Below are positions 6,872 to 16,467 of a DNA stretch of 34,687 nucleotides, one piece after another; within the stretch, counting starts at the first letter, position 1, and each line of letters starts with the position of its first letter. The notes below the pieces were generated by a model. It saw only the letters and a program-made list of their open reading frames with translations. It made no database searches and had not been told where the DNA came from. A program made the translations under genes and the position numbers. Origin of the DNA: Sideroxydans sp. (GTDB taxonomy: Bacteria > Pseudomonadota > Gammaproteobacteria > Burkholderiales > Gallionellaceae). The DNA is taken from positions 1-34,687 of the forward strand of contig DAIDAJ010000066.1 in assembly GCA_027310665.1 (NCBI GenBank), written 5' to 3'.

Positions 6872-8065
6872 TCACCGTTTCCTCAGCCGGGACACCGTCA
6901 GCGCGCCTGTCGCCAATAGCAGGGCCAAGCCGAATCCGATGATGCTCGTTCTGATCGGAATTCCCGCTGTCGCCGTCCAGCCATAGAGCCCCACGAACAC
7001 CAGCATCGCAATGTTCTCTGCGAAGTTCTGCACTGCCAGCGCATTGCCCCCGCCGATGGTTTCATGGCCCCGTTCCTGCAACAAGGCATTGAGCGGCACG
7101 ATGAAGAAGCCGCCGAAGATGCCGATCGCGACCATCGAGATCATCGCGAATGTCAGATCATGGATGAAGACGATCGCCAAAATGGACGGGCCCAGCAGCA
7201 AACCTCCCAGCAGCGCGCGATTGACGTTGGCCAGCGACACCCACAGGCCTGCGCCCAGCGCACCCAGCACGATACCGATGGAAACGGCCCCCATCAGGTT
7301 GGCCGGCGTCTGGTTGTCGGTGACCAGCAAGGCGACCGGCACCCAGGCGAACAGCATCAGGCGCAGTGTGGTGCCGCTGCCCCAGAACATGCTGGTTCCC
7401 AACAGGCTGAAGCGGGAATCCGGATTTTTAAACAGCGACATCACCGATCCCAGGAACTGCCTGACCAGGCGCCAGGGGTGGAAATGCGCTTCCGCGTTTT
7501 CCGCCGGCAGCGCTGGGATGAACAAGTTGGCCAATGCCGCGAGACCATATGCCGATACGACGCCGGTGAACGCCCATGCCAGGGATTGGTCGGCCAGCCA
7601 GCCGCCCAGTACGACACCAAGCATGATTGCGACGATGGTGGAACCTTCCATCATGCCGTTCGCCTTCACCAGGACAGCGGGCCCGAACATCTGGGCGAGG
7701 ATGCCGTATTTTGCAGGCGAATACATCGCCGCGCCGATCCCGATCAGGGCATACGCAGTCAGCGGGTTGACGCCCTGCACCATCGCGAGTGCGCCAGCGA
7801 GCTTGACCAGGTTCGCCACCAGCATCACGCGCCCCTTGGGAAAGCCGTCGGCGACCTGGCCGACAAAGGGGGCAAGCAGGATGAAGGGCACAACGAAGGA
7901 TTCCTGCAGCAGCGGCACCAGATGCGGCAGCCCCTGCGATTTGACGATCGCGATGGCGGCGATCAGGATGGCATTGTCGGCCAGGGCGGAAAGGAACTGC
8001 GCCGCCAGCACCGACATCATGCCCAGCGACAGCAGCGGCATATCCGGCGATTTTCTTTGGATCAT
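6872..8065 (-). CDS. lplT: Lysophospholipid transporter LplT (MFS)
   Basis: The 397-residue major-facilitator protein flips lysophospholipids across the inner membrane for re-acylation. It has the same length as E. coli LplT and shares recognisable stretches: AQFLSALADNA near residue 21, APFVGQVADGFPKGRVM (about 65-81, the MFS loop 2-3 motif), GAAMYSPAKYGIL (about 112-124) and VKANGMMEGSTI (about 133-144). About twelve membrane segments are expected. In enterobacteria lplT is paired with aas (acyltransferase/acyl-ACP synthetase); no aas is adjacent here. A GGAGAA ribosome binding site precedes the start. It is convergent with the pseudouridine synthase and reads the same way as corC, 113 bp upstream. 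Confidence 0.9.
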   Translation of the reverse strand: MIQRKSPDMPLLSLGMMSVLAAQFLSALADNAILIAAIAIVKSQGLPHLVPLLQESFVVPFILLAPFVGQVADGFPKGRVMLVANLVKLAGALAMVQGVNPLTAYALIGIGAAMYSPAKYGILAQMFGPAVLVKANGMMEGSTIVAIMLGVVLGGWLADQSLAWAFTGVVSAYGLAALANLFIPALPAENAEAHFHPWRLVRQFLGSVMSLFKNPDSRFSLLGTSMFWGSGTTLRLMLFAWVPVALLVTDNQTPANLMGAVSIGIVLGALGAGLWVSLANVNRALLGGLLLGPSILAIVFIHDLTFAMISMVAIGIFGGFFIVPLNALLQERGHETIGGGNALAVQNFAENIAMLVFVGLYGWTATAGIPIRTSIIGFGLALLLATGALTVSRLRKR

Positions 8066-8178
8066 TACGGGTTCTCCGTGAGTCAGTCCGGGCGGAGCGA
8101 TCTCTTTTGCCGAGCTTGGCGCCGGAAAGTTACAACCAGGTGATCCGGGGATGCAGTAGACGAACTGTTGAAACGCAC

Positions 8179-9033
8179 TTAGCGCGGGTGCGGCTTGTCT
8201 TCACCGATCAGCGGCCGCTCTGCCAGCAGCGAGTGCAATCTCCTGCTGTCGGCATGCAGTACGGTGAATTGCCAGTCGCCGATCTGGATACGTTCGTTGC
8301 GTTTCGGAAGCTGGCCTGCCGCCTTCAATATCAGCCCGCCGATGGTATCGTAGTCCTCGTCGCTGAAATCGGTGCCCATGGCCTGGTTGAAATCCTCGAT
8401 CTCGGTGTCGGCCTTGACGCGCCAGTGCGCATCGTCCTGGCGGATGATGTTGTCCTCGTCTTCGTCGAAATCGTATTCGTCGGCGATGTCGCCCACGATC
8501 TGCTCCAGCACATCCTCGATGGTGACCATGCCGCACACGCCGCCATACTCGTCGACCACCAGCGCGATGTGGTTGCGGTTGCTGCGAAAGTCGCGCAACA
8601 GGATGTTGAGTCGCTTCGACTCCGGCACGAACACCGCGGGACGCAGCATGTCGCGCACGTCGAATTCTTCGCCGGCGTAATAGCGCAACAGGTCTTTCGC
8701 CAGCAGGATACCGATGATGTTGTCTTTGTCGCCCTCGATGACGGGGAAACGCGAGTGCGCGGTTTCGATGACGTAGGGGATGAATTTTTCCGGCGGCTGG
8801 CTGATGTCGATGACATCCATCTGTGCGCGGGGGATCATGATTTCGCGCACCTGGCGCTCCGAGACCTGGATGACACCTTCCATCATGGACAGGGCGTCGG
8901 CATCCAGCAGGTTGCGCTCGTAAGCGCTGTACAACAGTGCGATCAACTGCTCGCGGTCTTCCGGCTCGCGCAACAGCAGCGTAGAGAGCCGTTCCAGCAA
9001 AGTGGGTTTATGATTGTTTTCCGGAACGTCCAT
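8179..9033 (-). CDS. corC: CorC/YbeX CBS-domain protein
   Basis: The 284-residue cytoplasmic protein has a CBS pair (about 66-190; MIPRAQMDVID at the start and [21 protein letters not shown] at the end) followed by a CorC_HlyC transporter-associated domain (about 205-280). CorC was tied to magnesium/cobalt efflux with CorA; YbeX is now also linked to ribosome metabolism. It lacks the membrane DUF21 domain of larger relatives. It starts 9 bp after ybeY and is the last gene of the miaB-ybeZ-ybeY-corC operon, with lnt missing from its usual next position. Confidence 0.92.
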   Translation of the reverse strand: MDVPENNHKPTLLERLSTLLLREPEDREQLIALLYSAYERNLLDADALSMMEGVIQVSERQVREIMIPRAQMDVIDISQPPEKFIPYVIETAHSRFPVIEGDKDNIIGILLAKDLLRYYAGEEFDVRDMLRPAVFVPESKRLNILLRDFRSNRNHIALVVDEYGGVCGMVTIEDVLEQIVGDIADEYDFDEDEDNIIRQDDAHWRVKADTEIEDFNQAMGTDFSDEDYDTIGGLILKAAGQLPKRNERIQIGDWQFTVLHADSRRLHSLLAERPLIGEDKPHPR

Positions 9034-9042
9034 TACCGAACA

Positions 9043-9489
9043 TCAACGAATGAGATAGGGCGCAGGATACCTTAATTTGAGCATCAACGCAGTCTCGCAC
9101 GCCTCCATCTCTTCGGCGTCGCGCTTGATTTCGTGGTCGTAGCCCTGCAGGTGCAGCACCGCATGTATCGTCAGGTGCGCGTAGTGCGCGAGCAGGTCCT
9201 TGCCCTGTTCCTTGGCTTCGCGTTCGACAACCGGCGCGCAGATCACCACGTCCCCATAGATGGGTGAAGTGTCGTCATAAACGAAAGTAAGGACATTGGT
9301 GGCGTAATCCCTGCCTCGATAGCTCCGGTTCAACTCGCGGCCCTCGGCCTCGTTCACGATGCGCAACGCCATCTGCACATCCTGCTCCAATGCGGCTTTC
9401 ACCCAGCGGCGAAATTGCTGCCGTGTCGGCAGTCTTTTTGCATCGCTGGCGTATTGCACCGACAGCGAGAGTTCATGTGCTTCGCTCAT
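9043..9489 (-). CDS. ybeY: Endoribonuclease YbeY
   Basis: YbeY is a single-strand-specific metallo-endoribonuclease needed for 16S rRNA 3'-end maturation and late 70S ribosome quality control. The 148-residue protein keeps the zinc signature HxxxHxxxxxH (H109, H113, H119 in HAVLHLQGYDHE) and the upstream RGRDYATNVLTF stretch (about 58-69) with a conserved Arg. Its start overlaps the stop of ybeZ by 4 bp (ATGA), which implies translational coupling. Confidence 0.95.
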   Translation of the reverse strand: MSEAHELSLSVQYASDAKRLPTRQQFRRWVKAALEQDVQMALRIVNEAEGRELNRSYRGRDYATNVLTFVYDDTSPIYGDVVICAPVVEREAKEQGKDLLAHYAHLTIHAVLHLQGYDHEIKRDAEEMEACETALMLKLRYPAPYLIR

Positions 9490-10436
9490 GGCGTATGCTC
9501 GTACTTTTCGTAAGCGGAAACGATCTTCTGCACCAGCGGGTGGCGCACCACGTCTTCGGCAAGGAAATGCTGGAAGGCGATGCCGCGCACCTCCTTCAAT
9601 ACGACGCGCGCGTCGTTGAGGCCGCTCTTCTGTCCGCGGGCGAGGTCGATCTGCGTCACGTCGCCGGTGATGACCGCCTTGCTGCCGAAGCCGATGCGCG
9701 TGAGGAACATCTTCATCTGTTCCGGCGTGGTGTTCTGCGCCTCGTCGAGGATGATGAAGGAATGGTTCAACGTGCGCCCCCGCATATAAGCCAGCGGCGC
9801 GATTTCGATCATGCCGCGCTCGAAGGCCTTGCTCACCTTGTCCAGACCCATCAGGTCGTAGAGCGCGTCGTATAAAGGCCGCAGATACGGATCGACTTTC
9901 TGCGCCATGTCACCGGGCAGGAACCCGAGGCGTTCGCCGGCTTCCACTGCGGGCCGCACCAGGACCAGGCGTTTCACGGTCTCGCGCTGCAACGCGTCCA
10001 CTGCCGAGGCGACGGCGAGATAGGTCTTGCCGGTGCCGGCGGGGCCGACGCCGAAGGTGATGTCGTGTTCCTGTATGGCCTGCAGATACTCGTTCTGTCG
10101 CACGGTGCGCCCGCGCACTTCGGCTTTGCGCGTCATCAGCAGCGGCACGGATTCGCTCTGCGCATCCGGCAAATCCGGCTTCATGACTTCGATCAGCCCG
10201 AGCTGCAGACGCTCCAGCGATATATCGTGTTTCGCTTCGAGATAGAAGCGTTCCATCACTGCGCGTGCCAGGGCGGCTTGCGCTCCCGTGATGGTGAAGC
10301 GCTCTCCGCGGCGCGCGATGTTCACTTCCAGTGCGGTCTCGATCTGGCGCAGGTTCTCGTCGAACGCCCCGCACAGGTTCGCCAGGCGGGCGTTGTCCAC
10401 CGGCTCGAACGAGAGACTCAACGCATCGTCGGTCAT
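9486..10436 (-). CDS. ybeZ: PhoH-like ATPase YbeZ
   Basis: The 316-residue protein is a PhoH-family ATPase, a partner of YbeY in rRNA processing. Walker A is GPAGTGKT (131-138), Walker B is FIILDEAQN, and an N-terminal KH-like region (about 30-90) precedes the ATPase core. It overlaps miaB upstream and ybeY downstream by 4 bp each (ATGA junctions), so the three are translationally coupled. The order is the classical one in gamma- and betaproteobacteria. Confidence 0.93.
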   Translation of the reverse strand: MTDDALSLSFEPVDNARLANLCGAFDENLRQIETALEVNIARRGERFTITGAQAALARAVMERFYLEAKHDISLERLQLGLIEVMKPDLPDAQSESVPLLMTRKAEVRGRTVRQNEYLQAIQEHDITFGVGPAGTGKTYLAVASAVDALQRETVKRLVLVRPAVEAGERLGFLPGDMAQKVDPYLRPLYDALYDLMGLDKVSKAFERGMIEIAPLAYMRGRTLNHSFIILDEAQNTTPEQMKMFLTRIGFGSKAVITGDVTQIDLARGQKSGLNDARVVLKEVRGIAFQHFLAEDVVRHPLVQKIVSAYEKYEHTP

Positions 10437-11761
10437 GGTTCCATCACCAGTTCGCCGCGCAAGGTGTGCAAGGTTCCTGGCAATATCCGCACGTCCACAT
10501 AGCGGCCCAGCATGCCGGGCGAACCGGCAAAATTAACCACGCGGTTGTTTTGCGTGCGCCCCGCCAGTTCCTGCGCGTTCTTCCGCGAAACGCTTTCCAC
10601 CAGGACGCGCTGCACGCTGCCGCTCATCGCGGCGCCAACCTGATGCTCCATTTCGGCGATGCGCGCCTGCAGGCGGTGCAGCCGATCGAGCTTGGTTTCG
10701 TAGGGGGTGTCGTCCGTCATCTCCGCCGCCGGCGTGCCCGGACGCGGGCTGAAGATGAAACTGAAACTGGCGTCGAACTCGACCTCATCGACAAGTTTCA
10801 TGGTCGCCTCAAAATCCGCCTCGGTCTCGCCGGGGAAGCCGATGATGAAATCCGAGCTGATAGAGATGTCCGGGCGCGCCGCGCGCAACTTGCGCACGAT
10901 GGATTTGTATTCCAGCGCCGTGTAGCCGCGCTTCATCGCCGCCAGGATACGATCCGACCCGGACTGCACCGGCAGGTGCAGATGCCCGGCAAGTTTGGGC
11001 GTCGTCGCATAGAGGTCGATCAGGCGTTGCGACATTTCGCGCGGGTGCGAAGTGGTGTAGCGCAGGCGCTGCACGCCCGGCAACGCCGCAACCGCCTTGA
11101 CCAGGAATGCAAAGTCCACCGTATCGCCGTCTTCCGTCTCGCCCTGATAGGCATTCACGTTCTGCCCAAGCAGAGTGATCTCACCCACGCCCTGCCCCGT
11201 CAGGTTTTCCACTTCACGCATCACATCGGCGTACGGGCGCGACACTTCTTCCCCGCGCGTATAGGGCACGACGCAGAACGTGCAGTATTTGCTGCAGCCT
11301 TCCATGATGGAGACAAAGGCCGCGCCATGCGTGGCCTGCGCGGCGGGCACATGATCGAATTTCTCGATTTCGGGGAAACTGATATCGACCTGGGATTCGC
11401 CGCTTGCGCGCCGTGCCGCGATAAGCTGAGGCAGGCGGTGCAAAGTCTGCGGGCCGAATACCACATCCACATAGGGTGCGCGCTTGACGATGATGTCGCC
11501 TTCCTGACTGGCGACGCAGCCGCCCACCCCGATCAACAGGTTCGGATTGCTTTGCTTCAGCGCCCGCACGCGCCCGAGGTCGGAGAATACTTTTTCTTCC
11601 GCTTTCTCGCGTATGGAACAGGTGTTGAACAGGATGATGTCCGCGTCTTCCGGCGTGTCGGTCTGCTCCATGCCCTCGCAGGCACGCAGCACGTCCGCCA
11701 TTTTGTCGGAGTCATACTCGTTCATCTGGCAGCCATACGTCTTTATATATAGTTTTGTCAT
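10433..11761 (-). CDS. miaB: tRNA-2-methylthio-N6-isopentenyladenosine synthase MiaB
   Basis: MiaB adds the methylthio group to i6A37 of tRNAs. The 442-residue enzyme has the MTTase N-terminal domain with three cluster cysteines (C11 in [14 protein letters not shown]48 in [14 protein letters not shown]82 in [10 protein letters not shown]), the radical-SAM motif CSKYCTFC (C156, C160, C163) and a C-terminal TRAM domain (about 375-440). I choose the ATG at 11761 because [12 protein letters not shown] matches the family N-terminus; the frame extends to a GTG at 11803, which would add 14 unrelated residues. It heads the operon, with its promoter in the A+T-rich gap 11762-11950. Confidence 0.95.
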   Translation of the reverse strand: MTKLYIKTYGCQMNEYDSDKMADVLRACEGMEQTDTPEDADIILFNTCSIREKAEEKVFSDLGRVRALKQSNPNLLIGVGGCVASQEGDIIVKRAPYVDVVFGPQTLHRLPQLIAARRASGESQVDISFPEIEKFDHVPAAQATHGAAFVSIMEGCSKYCTFCVVPYTRGEEVSRPYADVMREVENLTGQGVGEITLLGQNVNAYQGETEDGDTVDFAFLVKAVAALPGVQRLRYTTSHPREMSQRLIDLYATTPKLAGHLHLPVQSGSDRILAAMKRGYTALEYKSIVRKLRAARPDISISSDFIIGFPGETEADFEATMKLVDEVEFDASFSFIFSPRPGTPAAEMTDDTPYETKLDRLHRLQARIAEMEHQVGAAMSGSVQRVLVESVSRKNAQELAGRTQNNRVVNFAGSPGMLGRYVDVRILPGTLHTLRGELVMEP

Positions 11762-11833
11762 CACGCTTGATACCTGTGCATTCCGCAATTTCCTGTCAGC
11801 CACTCATTAACCCTGACTTTATAAGCCTTAATT

Positions 11834-11870
11834 ATTTTGTGGGAATATCGTACAAAATTACTCTTATAAT
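11834..11870 (+). promoter_or_regulatory. Candidate promoter and operator of the first 32-aa protein gene
   Basis: A TATAAT box lies at 11865-11870, but no good -35 hexamer is found 16-18 bp upstream. Instead, that position is covered by a dyad, ATTTTGT-N11-ACAAAAT (11834-11858; 9 of 12 pairs). This suggests a promoter controlled by a DNA-binding protein at the -35 region. The gap is shared with the divergent miaB. Confidence 0.45.
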
Positions 11871-11950
11871 TCGAAAGGCTTTAGTCAATCAAAGCCATCA
11901 ACATTAAATAGCGTTCATCCAATAACTAATACATCAGGGGAGTAGAAAGC

Positions 11951-12049
11951 ATGTCGATCATTGCAGACGTCGCATCCATCGGTACCGCCATATTCGGCGT
12001 TGGCTTTGCAGTATGGATCACCATCCAGTTGTTCAAGAAAGCTGATTAA
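11951..12049 (+). CDS. 32-residue single-span membrane protein, paralogue 1
   Basis: A 32-codon gene: MSIIADVASIGTA, then a hydrophobic span (about 10-28) with one Trp, then QLFKKAD at the end. It begins after a strong GGGGAG ribosome binding site (about 11937-11942) and is closed by a perfect 10-bp hairpin at 12058-12090. It matches the second small gene (12245-12343) at 14 of 32 positions with no gap: MS, AD, SIG, A, V, F, W and QLF. The pairing, the conserved length and the individual transcription signals argue that it is a real gene. One span with a likely cytoplasmic basic tail is typical of small membrane regulators or subunits; I do not recognise the family. Confidence 0.75.
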   Translation: MSIIADVASIGTAIFGVGFAVWITIQLFKKAD

Positions 12050-12057
12050 TCCAAAGC

Positions 12058-12090
12058 AAGTGGGAAGTTCGATGCAGTAGCTTCCCACTT
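12058..12090 (+). terminator. Terminator of the first 32-aa protein gene
   Basis: AAGTGGGAAG (12058-12067) and CTTCCCACTT (12081-12090) form a perfect 10-bp stem with a 13-base loop, followed by a pyrimidine run. It starts 8 bp past the stop codon. Confidence 0.7.
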
Positions 12091-12160
12091 CTTCTCTCCA
12101 CTACTCCCTCTCGTTTGCCTGCGGCACCACCGTTCAGGCCGCCCGCTTTACGTAAAATTC

Positions 12161-12211
12161 TTGTGAAGAAAAATACAACTGTGCTACGATTTAAATACCA
12201 CTTTAAAAGTG
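12161..12211 (+). promoter_or_regulatory. Candidate promoter and dyad of the second 32-aa protein gene
   Basis: TTGTGA (12161-12166), 18 bp, TACGAT (12185-12190) make a fair sigma-70-type promoter. A perfect CACTTT-A-AAAGTG dyad (12199-12211) follows at about the transcription start and could be an operator. It differs from the dyad upstream of the first paralogue, so the two may respond to different signals. Confidence 0.4.
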
Positions 12212-12244
12212 CGTGTAATCAAATTCTCTTGAGAGGAGCAGAAA

Positions 12245-12343
12245 ATGTCATTCGTCGCGGATTTGGTATCAATTGGTTCGGCATTGTTGGCTGTCGTCTT
12301 TTCATTGTGGATGCTGAAACAGCTCTTCACAGACAAGAACTAG
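12245..12343 (+). CDS. 32-residue single-span membrane protein, paralogue 2
   Basis: Also exactly 32 codons: MSFVADLVSIGSA, a hydrophobic span (about 8-25), Trp22, then QLFTDKN. A strong GAGGAG ribosome binding site lies 8 bp upstream. A rho-independent terminator follows at 12373-12401. The conserved positions shared with paralogue 1 are the N-terminal MS-AD-SIG, Trp22 and the Gln-Leu-Phe at 26-28, while the end differs in charge (TDKN against KKAD). Function unknown; oligomer or partner-subunit roles are possible but unsupported. Confidence 0.75.
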   Translation: MSFVADLVSIGSALLAVVFSLWMLKQLFTDKN

Positions 12344-12372
12344 TCTAATAGCTACTCTGTATTAAATCAAAG

Positions 12373-12401
12373 ACTCCAGCTCATGCTGGAGTTTTTATTT
12401 T
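12373..12401 (+). terminator. Rho-independent terminator of the second 32-aa protein gene
   Basis: Perfect stem ACTCCAGC/GCTGGAGT (12373-12380, 12385-12392), loop TCAT, then a T-rich tail. It lies 30 bp past the stop codon. Confidence 0.85.
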
Positions 12402-12498
12402 GCGGTTCACCGGAATCAGCCCTCGCGGATCGCGACAGTCCAACCGCCGAGGGCTCGATCGATATATCCGCTCGCCATCGGCCCGATATCAAAGGCGA

Positions 12499-14925
12499 TC
12501 AACGCGGGGCCAGCGAAGTCTCGAACTGTTCGACAGATTTCGGCTTGCCGAACAGATACCCCTGGAAAGCATGGCAGCCCCGCAAATTGAGAAACTCATG
12601 TTGCCCCTCTGTCTCAACCCCTTCCGCGATGACGTCCAGACCCAGCGTTTCGGCCATCGCGATGATGGTCTGGACGATGGCGGCATCGTTGGTGTCGGTG
12701 GCGATGTCCCGCACAAAGGATTGATCGATCTTGATCTGGTTCAGCGGAAGCCGCTTGAGATATTGCAGGGACGAATAGCCGGTGCCGAAATCATCCAGCG
12801 AGAGCCGGACACCGATCGCCTTCAGTGCGTTCATGGTGGCAATGGTGTCTTCGATATCCTCCAGCAGCATGCTTTCAGTCAGTTCCAGCTTGAGCAGGTT
12901 GGGATTGATGGCATGGCGTTGCACCGCCGCGCGCACCTGTTCCACGAAATCATCCTGGTGGAATTGCCGGGCACTGATGTTCACCGCCAGGACCAGGGAC
13001 CGGGTCAGTTCTGCGCCCGCCCACGCCTTGAGCTGCGCACAGGCGTTCTCCAGCACCCAGATGCCTATGGGCAGGATCAGCCCGGTCTCCTCCGCCAACG
13101 GGATGAATTGGGCAGGAGATACCAAGCCGCGGGTCGGGTGCATCCAGCGTATCAATGCCTCGGCGCCGAATGCACGGCCGGAATGGTCGACCTGGATCTG
13201 GTAATACAGCCGGAATTGACGGTTCTCAAGGGCCTGGTGCAACTCGTCCTCCAGGGCTGCGCGGGCGTTGATGGCGTCCTGCATCTTGTGGTCGAAGAAA
13301 CGCAAGGTATTGCGGCCAACTTTCTTGGCCTGGTACATGGCAATGTCGGCCTGTTTCAGCAACTCTTCCGCCTCCTGCGTGCCCCCGCCAAACACGGTCG
13401 CACCGATACTGCCGGAGCTGCGGAATATATTTGTGTCGAGCTGATGGGGCAGACTCAGGGCGGCAAGGACTTTCTTGCCGACCGCCTCTGCCTGCTCCGC
13501 GGCCTCGATGGCCTGTTCACTCATGTCTTCGAGCATCACCACGAATTCGTCGCCCCCGAGGCGAGCCACGGTGTCGCCTTCCCGCACACACTTTGCCAGG
13601 CGTTCTGCAACCTGTTGCAGCAGCAGATCGCCCATGAGATGACCCAGCGTATCGTTAAGCGTCTTGAAATTATCCAGGTCGATGAACAGCAATGCGCCAT
13701 TGCGTCCGTTGCGGGCATTGGCAACCAGCGATTGTTTCAGCCGGTCCAGCAAGAGCTGCCGGTTCGGCAGGCGGGTGAGCGGGTCATGGAATGCCAGTTG
13801 CCGGATCTGCTCTTCGGCAGCCTTCCGTTCCGTGATATCGATGTGCGACCCGACATAGTGCGTGACGACGCCGTCGCCCCCCCTGACCGCGGAGATCGTG
13901 AGCCATTTGGGATAGACTTCGCCATTCTTGCGCCTGTCCCAGATTTCCCCCTGCCAGGTTCCGGTGCGATTGATTTCATCCCACATTTTTCGATAAAAAT
14001 CCGCGTCATGGCGGCCCGATTTGAGCAAGCGTGGCGTATGGCCCACGACTTCTTCCGGTGTATATCCCGTGCTCTCGACAAATGCCTTGTTGACCCGCAG
14101 GATCACACCGTCGGCATCGGTGATCAGCAGACTTTCCTGCGACTCGAACGCGGTGGCGGAAATGCGCAGTTCTGTTTCAATGCGCTTGCGCCTGGTGATG
14201 TCCCGGCTTGACGCATAGAGGTATTGCTTGCCCTCGATTTCCGCTCCGGTGGTGCTCACTTCGACATCGAGTATCGTTCCGTCTTTGCGACGGTGTCTGG
14301 TTTCAAATATGGCACTGTTCAGATGAATCAAGTTCTTGAAGCGTTCCAGCAACTCCTCTCGAGACCACTGCGCATCCCAGTCTGCCACGTTCAGCTTTTT
14401 GACTTCCTCCTGGGAGTAACCCAGCAATTGACAGAAAGTATCGTTGGCTTCGACGATATTGCCCAGGATATCCATGACGTGAATGCCCTCGAGGGCAGAT
14501 TGCATCAAGGCCTGATGCCGTTGCAGCATCACCTCGGACTTCTTCTGGATATGTATTCGCTCGGTGATGTCGCGCACGATCGCGCAATTGAGTTGCCGCC
14601 CGTCGTAGTTAATCAGATTCGCGGTGATCTCGACGTCGATCAGGCGTCCATCCCTGTTCCGGTGAATGGTTTCAAATTGAAGCGAACCCTGTTTCTGAAG
14701 CAAGGCCCAGTGTTCAGGCCATTTTTCGACAGGGTAATTCGGATCCAGATCCGATACCTTCATCGCCGTCAATTCTTCCCGGCTGTAGCCGACCATCCGG
14801 CAGGCGCTATTATTCACGTCAAGTATTCGCGCGTCTTCGTCGCACCAGTAAATGGCATCGACGACTTTGTCGATTGCGTACTGCTGGAAGTCGAAATTGA
14901 CCAGCGAATCGGGATGGCTTTTCAT
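12499..14925 (-). CDS. PAS-PAS-PAS-GGDEF-EAL cyclic-di-GMP protein
   Basis: The 808-residue protein has three PAS domains with PAC ends (about 10-130, 135-255 and 260-375; each closes with a DITER/DITRR-type motif), then a GGDEF domain (about 380-540) and an EAL domain (about 555-800). The GGDEF motif is intact (LGGDEFVV), as are EAL (GAEALIRW), the loop-6 [10 protein letters not shown] and the QGYLFGKP end, so both diguanylate cyclase and phosphodiesterase activity are possible. No membrane segment or signal peptide is seen, so it is a cytoplasmic sensor; the PAS ligands are unknown. It is convergent with the 32-aa protein genes and stands alone. Confidence 0.93.
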   Translation of the reverse strand: MKSHPDSLVNFDFQQYAIDKVVDAIYWCDEDARILDVNNSACRMVGYSREELTAMKVSDLDPNYPVEKWPEHWALLQKQGSLQFETIHRNRDGRLIDVEITANLINYDGRQLNCAIVRDITERIHIQKKSEVMLQRHQALMQSALEGIHVMDILGNIVEANDTFCQLLGYSQEEVKKLNVADWDAQWSREELLERFKNLIHLNSAIFETRHRRKDGTILDVEVSTTGAEIEGKQYLYASSRDITRRKRIETELRISATAFESQESLLITDADGVILRVNKAFVESTGYTPEEVVGHTPRLLKSGRHDADFYRKMWDEINRTGTWQGEIWDRRKNGEVYPKWLTISAVRGGDGVVTHYVGSHIDITERKAAEEQIRQLAFHDPLTRLPNRQLLLDRLKQSLVANARNGRNGALLFIDLDNFKTLNDTLGHLMGDLLLQQVAERLAKCVREGDTVARLGGDEFVVMLEDMSEQAIEAAEQAEAVGKKVLAALSLPHQLDTNIFRSSGSIGATVFGGGTQEAEELLKQADIAMYQAKKVGRNTLRFFDHKMQDAINARAALEDELHQALENRQFRLYYQIQVDHSGRAFGAEALIRWMHPTRGLVSPAQFIPLAEETGLILPIGIWVLENACAQLKAWAGAELTRSLVLAVNISARQFHQDDFVEQVRAAVQRHAINPNLLKLELTESMLLEDIEDTIATMNALKAIGVRLSLDDFGTGYSSLQYLKRLPLNQIKIDQSFVRDIATDTNDAAIVQTIIAMAETLGLDVIAEGVETEGQHEFLNLRGCHAFQGYLFGKPKSVEQFETSLAPR

Positions 14926-15049
14926 TTGCTGTATTTAATCCCCGGAAAGACCATCTTCAACCTTGAATCCCGTCAGAGCCGCGGTCATCGAAGAAATGCT
15001 GCAGTATAGAAGATACTCGAATATCGCCTCCATTATAAGGCAAGGAAGT

Positions 15050-15874
15050 TCAGGCGCCCTGCACCGGGCTGTCAGGTGATTTGCAGGCGGCATCGATCAG
15101 CTGGCGGGCGATCGTCACCGGTTCAGGCAACGCCGGCAAAGCACCGCGTGAAAACCAGTCTGCAGCTTCGATCTCGGACGGATCGGGATCGATGGTCCCG
15201 CCCGCATAGTCGGCAAAGAAGGCCATCATCAGGGAATCCGGAAACGGCCATGACTGGCTCTTGAAATAGCGAAGATTGCTGATCTCAATGCCCACTTCTT
15301 CGCGCACTTCACGTCTCGCACATTGTTCCAGGGTCTCCCCGGCCTCGACAAACCCGGCCAGAGCGCTGAAGACGCCGGGCTTGAATCGGGGGCTGCGGGC
15401 CAACAGCAGTTCATCGCCGCGGCTGATCAGGACCATGACGACCGGCGAGATTCTCGGGTAGACCACAAGGCTGCACTCGGGACACACCATGGAAAACTCC
15501 GGTGTTCTCAGGGTGGTTGGAGCACCGCACCTGCCGCAGTAGCGGTGATTCTTCTTCCAGTCCAGGAGCTGGATCGCGCGCGCCGCCAATGAGATTGCCT
15601 CCGACGTGGCCATATTGAACAGGCTGCGAACCGGCACCAGTTCTCCGGCAGTATTTTCCGGAAGCTTGTCGATTTCGGCGGCATAGCAGGGAGCCCCTTG
15701 CCATTTCCCGACCAGCAGGACGTCCCCGGGGCTGCCAAAATCCGCCGCCAGACCGTGCGGAAAGATGTTTCCGCCGGACTTGTCGGACGGCGTCAGCAAT
15801 TGATTGCCGCACCGAAGCAGCCAGTAGCTCGATTCGTTCATCGTCATATATGTCGCGTCAGGGTGTCCATGCAT
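15050..15874 (-). CDS. nudC: NADH pyrophosphatase / NAD-capped RNA hydrolase NudC
   Basis: NudC splits NAD(H) and removes NAD caps from RNA. The 274-residue protein has the family's N-terminal domain, a zinc ribbon (C113, C116, C131, C134), the Nudix box GFVEAGET...REEVGI (174-196) and the NADH-specific motif SQSWPFPDS (206-214; consensus SQPWPFPxS, with Ser in place of the first Pro). The first ATG at 15874 gives 11 more residues than the ATG at 15841 (MNESSYWLL), which fits the family N-terminus as well; neither has a strong ribosome binding site. The gene stands alone. Confidence 0.92.
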   Translation of the reverse strand: MHGHPDATYMTMNESSYWLLRCGNQLLTPSDKSGGNIFPHGLAADFGSPGDVLLVGKWQGAPCYAAEIDKLPENTAGELVPVRSLFNMATSEAISLAARAIQLLDWKKNHRYCGRCGAPTTLRTPEFSMVCPECSLVVYPRISPVVMVLISRGDELLLARSPRFKPGVFSALAGFVEAGETLEQCARREVREEVGIEISNLRYFKSQSWPFPDSLMMAFFADYAGGTIDPDPSEIEAADWFSRGALPALPEPVTIARQLIDAACKSPDSPVQGA

Positions 15875-15987
15875 TGCCGGGGCCTTAGGGGAATCTCAGG
15901 TGAGGCCAACGGCACATCGCCGGCGGGGCAAGGAATGCACACGAGATACAACCGCGGGAACGCTAAAGCTCGATCACAATTGCGAGT

Positions 15988-16317
15988 CTATATATCCCAC
16001 ACGTCTTCACTGATCAGCTTTTTCAGTTTCAGAATCCTCGTGTGCTCGACGTGTATCTCCCCCAATGCCTGCATCACGTCCTTCGGAAAACCCTGCCTGT
16101 TCGAACGGTCGGTAAACAGTGTCTGTTCGAGATATCTGTGCAGTTCCAGAGAACACCAGAGCAGTTCTATACGCTCCAGGATCTTGGGGAACTTTTCCCC
16201 GATTATTTGCCTGGGCGGGATTTTCGCGACAACAGGAGGTGTCTCCCTCCTGGCTTCAAGGTGTTCGAAATTGAGCTGTATGTCCCAATTCAACGGGCGT
16301 TTATCCGATTCAGGCAT
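15988..16317 (-). CDS. Conserved-looking small hypothetical protein
   Basis: A 109-residue frame. It is charged, probably mostly helical, and without signal peptide or membrane segment. Composition and codon use look like those of real genes here: LNFEHLEARRE (about 15-25), PPRQIIGEKFPKILERIELLW (about 35-55) and a C-terminal ISEDVWDI. No ribosome binding site is obvious before the ATG at 16317. I do not recognise a family. It lies between nudC and the tRNA-Met gene, all on the minus strand. Confidence 0.55.
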   Translation of the reverse strand: MPESDKRPLNWDIQLNFEHLEARRETPPVVAKIPPRQIIGEKFPKILERIELLWCSLELHRYLEQTLFTDRSNRQGFPKDVMQALGEIHVEHTRILKLKKLISEDVWDI

Positions 16318-16467
16318 GGCGTGTCAAAAATCAAGGGGACTGCACTAATGCTGCGGCAAAAAATCCAACTTGCAACAAAGCGCATTGCATGTGCCGCTCA
16401 AGTAATCTAGCAGTTACCCGCCGGATTGCATAGGCCAAGCGTGTTCTGATGTTGCCGGAGGGGTGTT

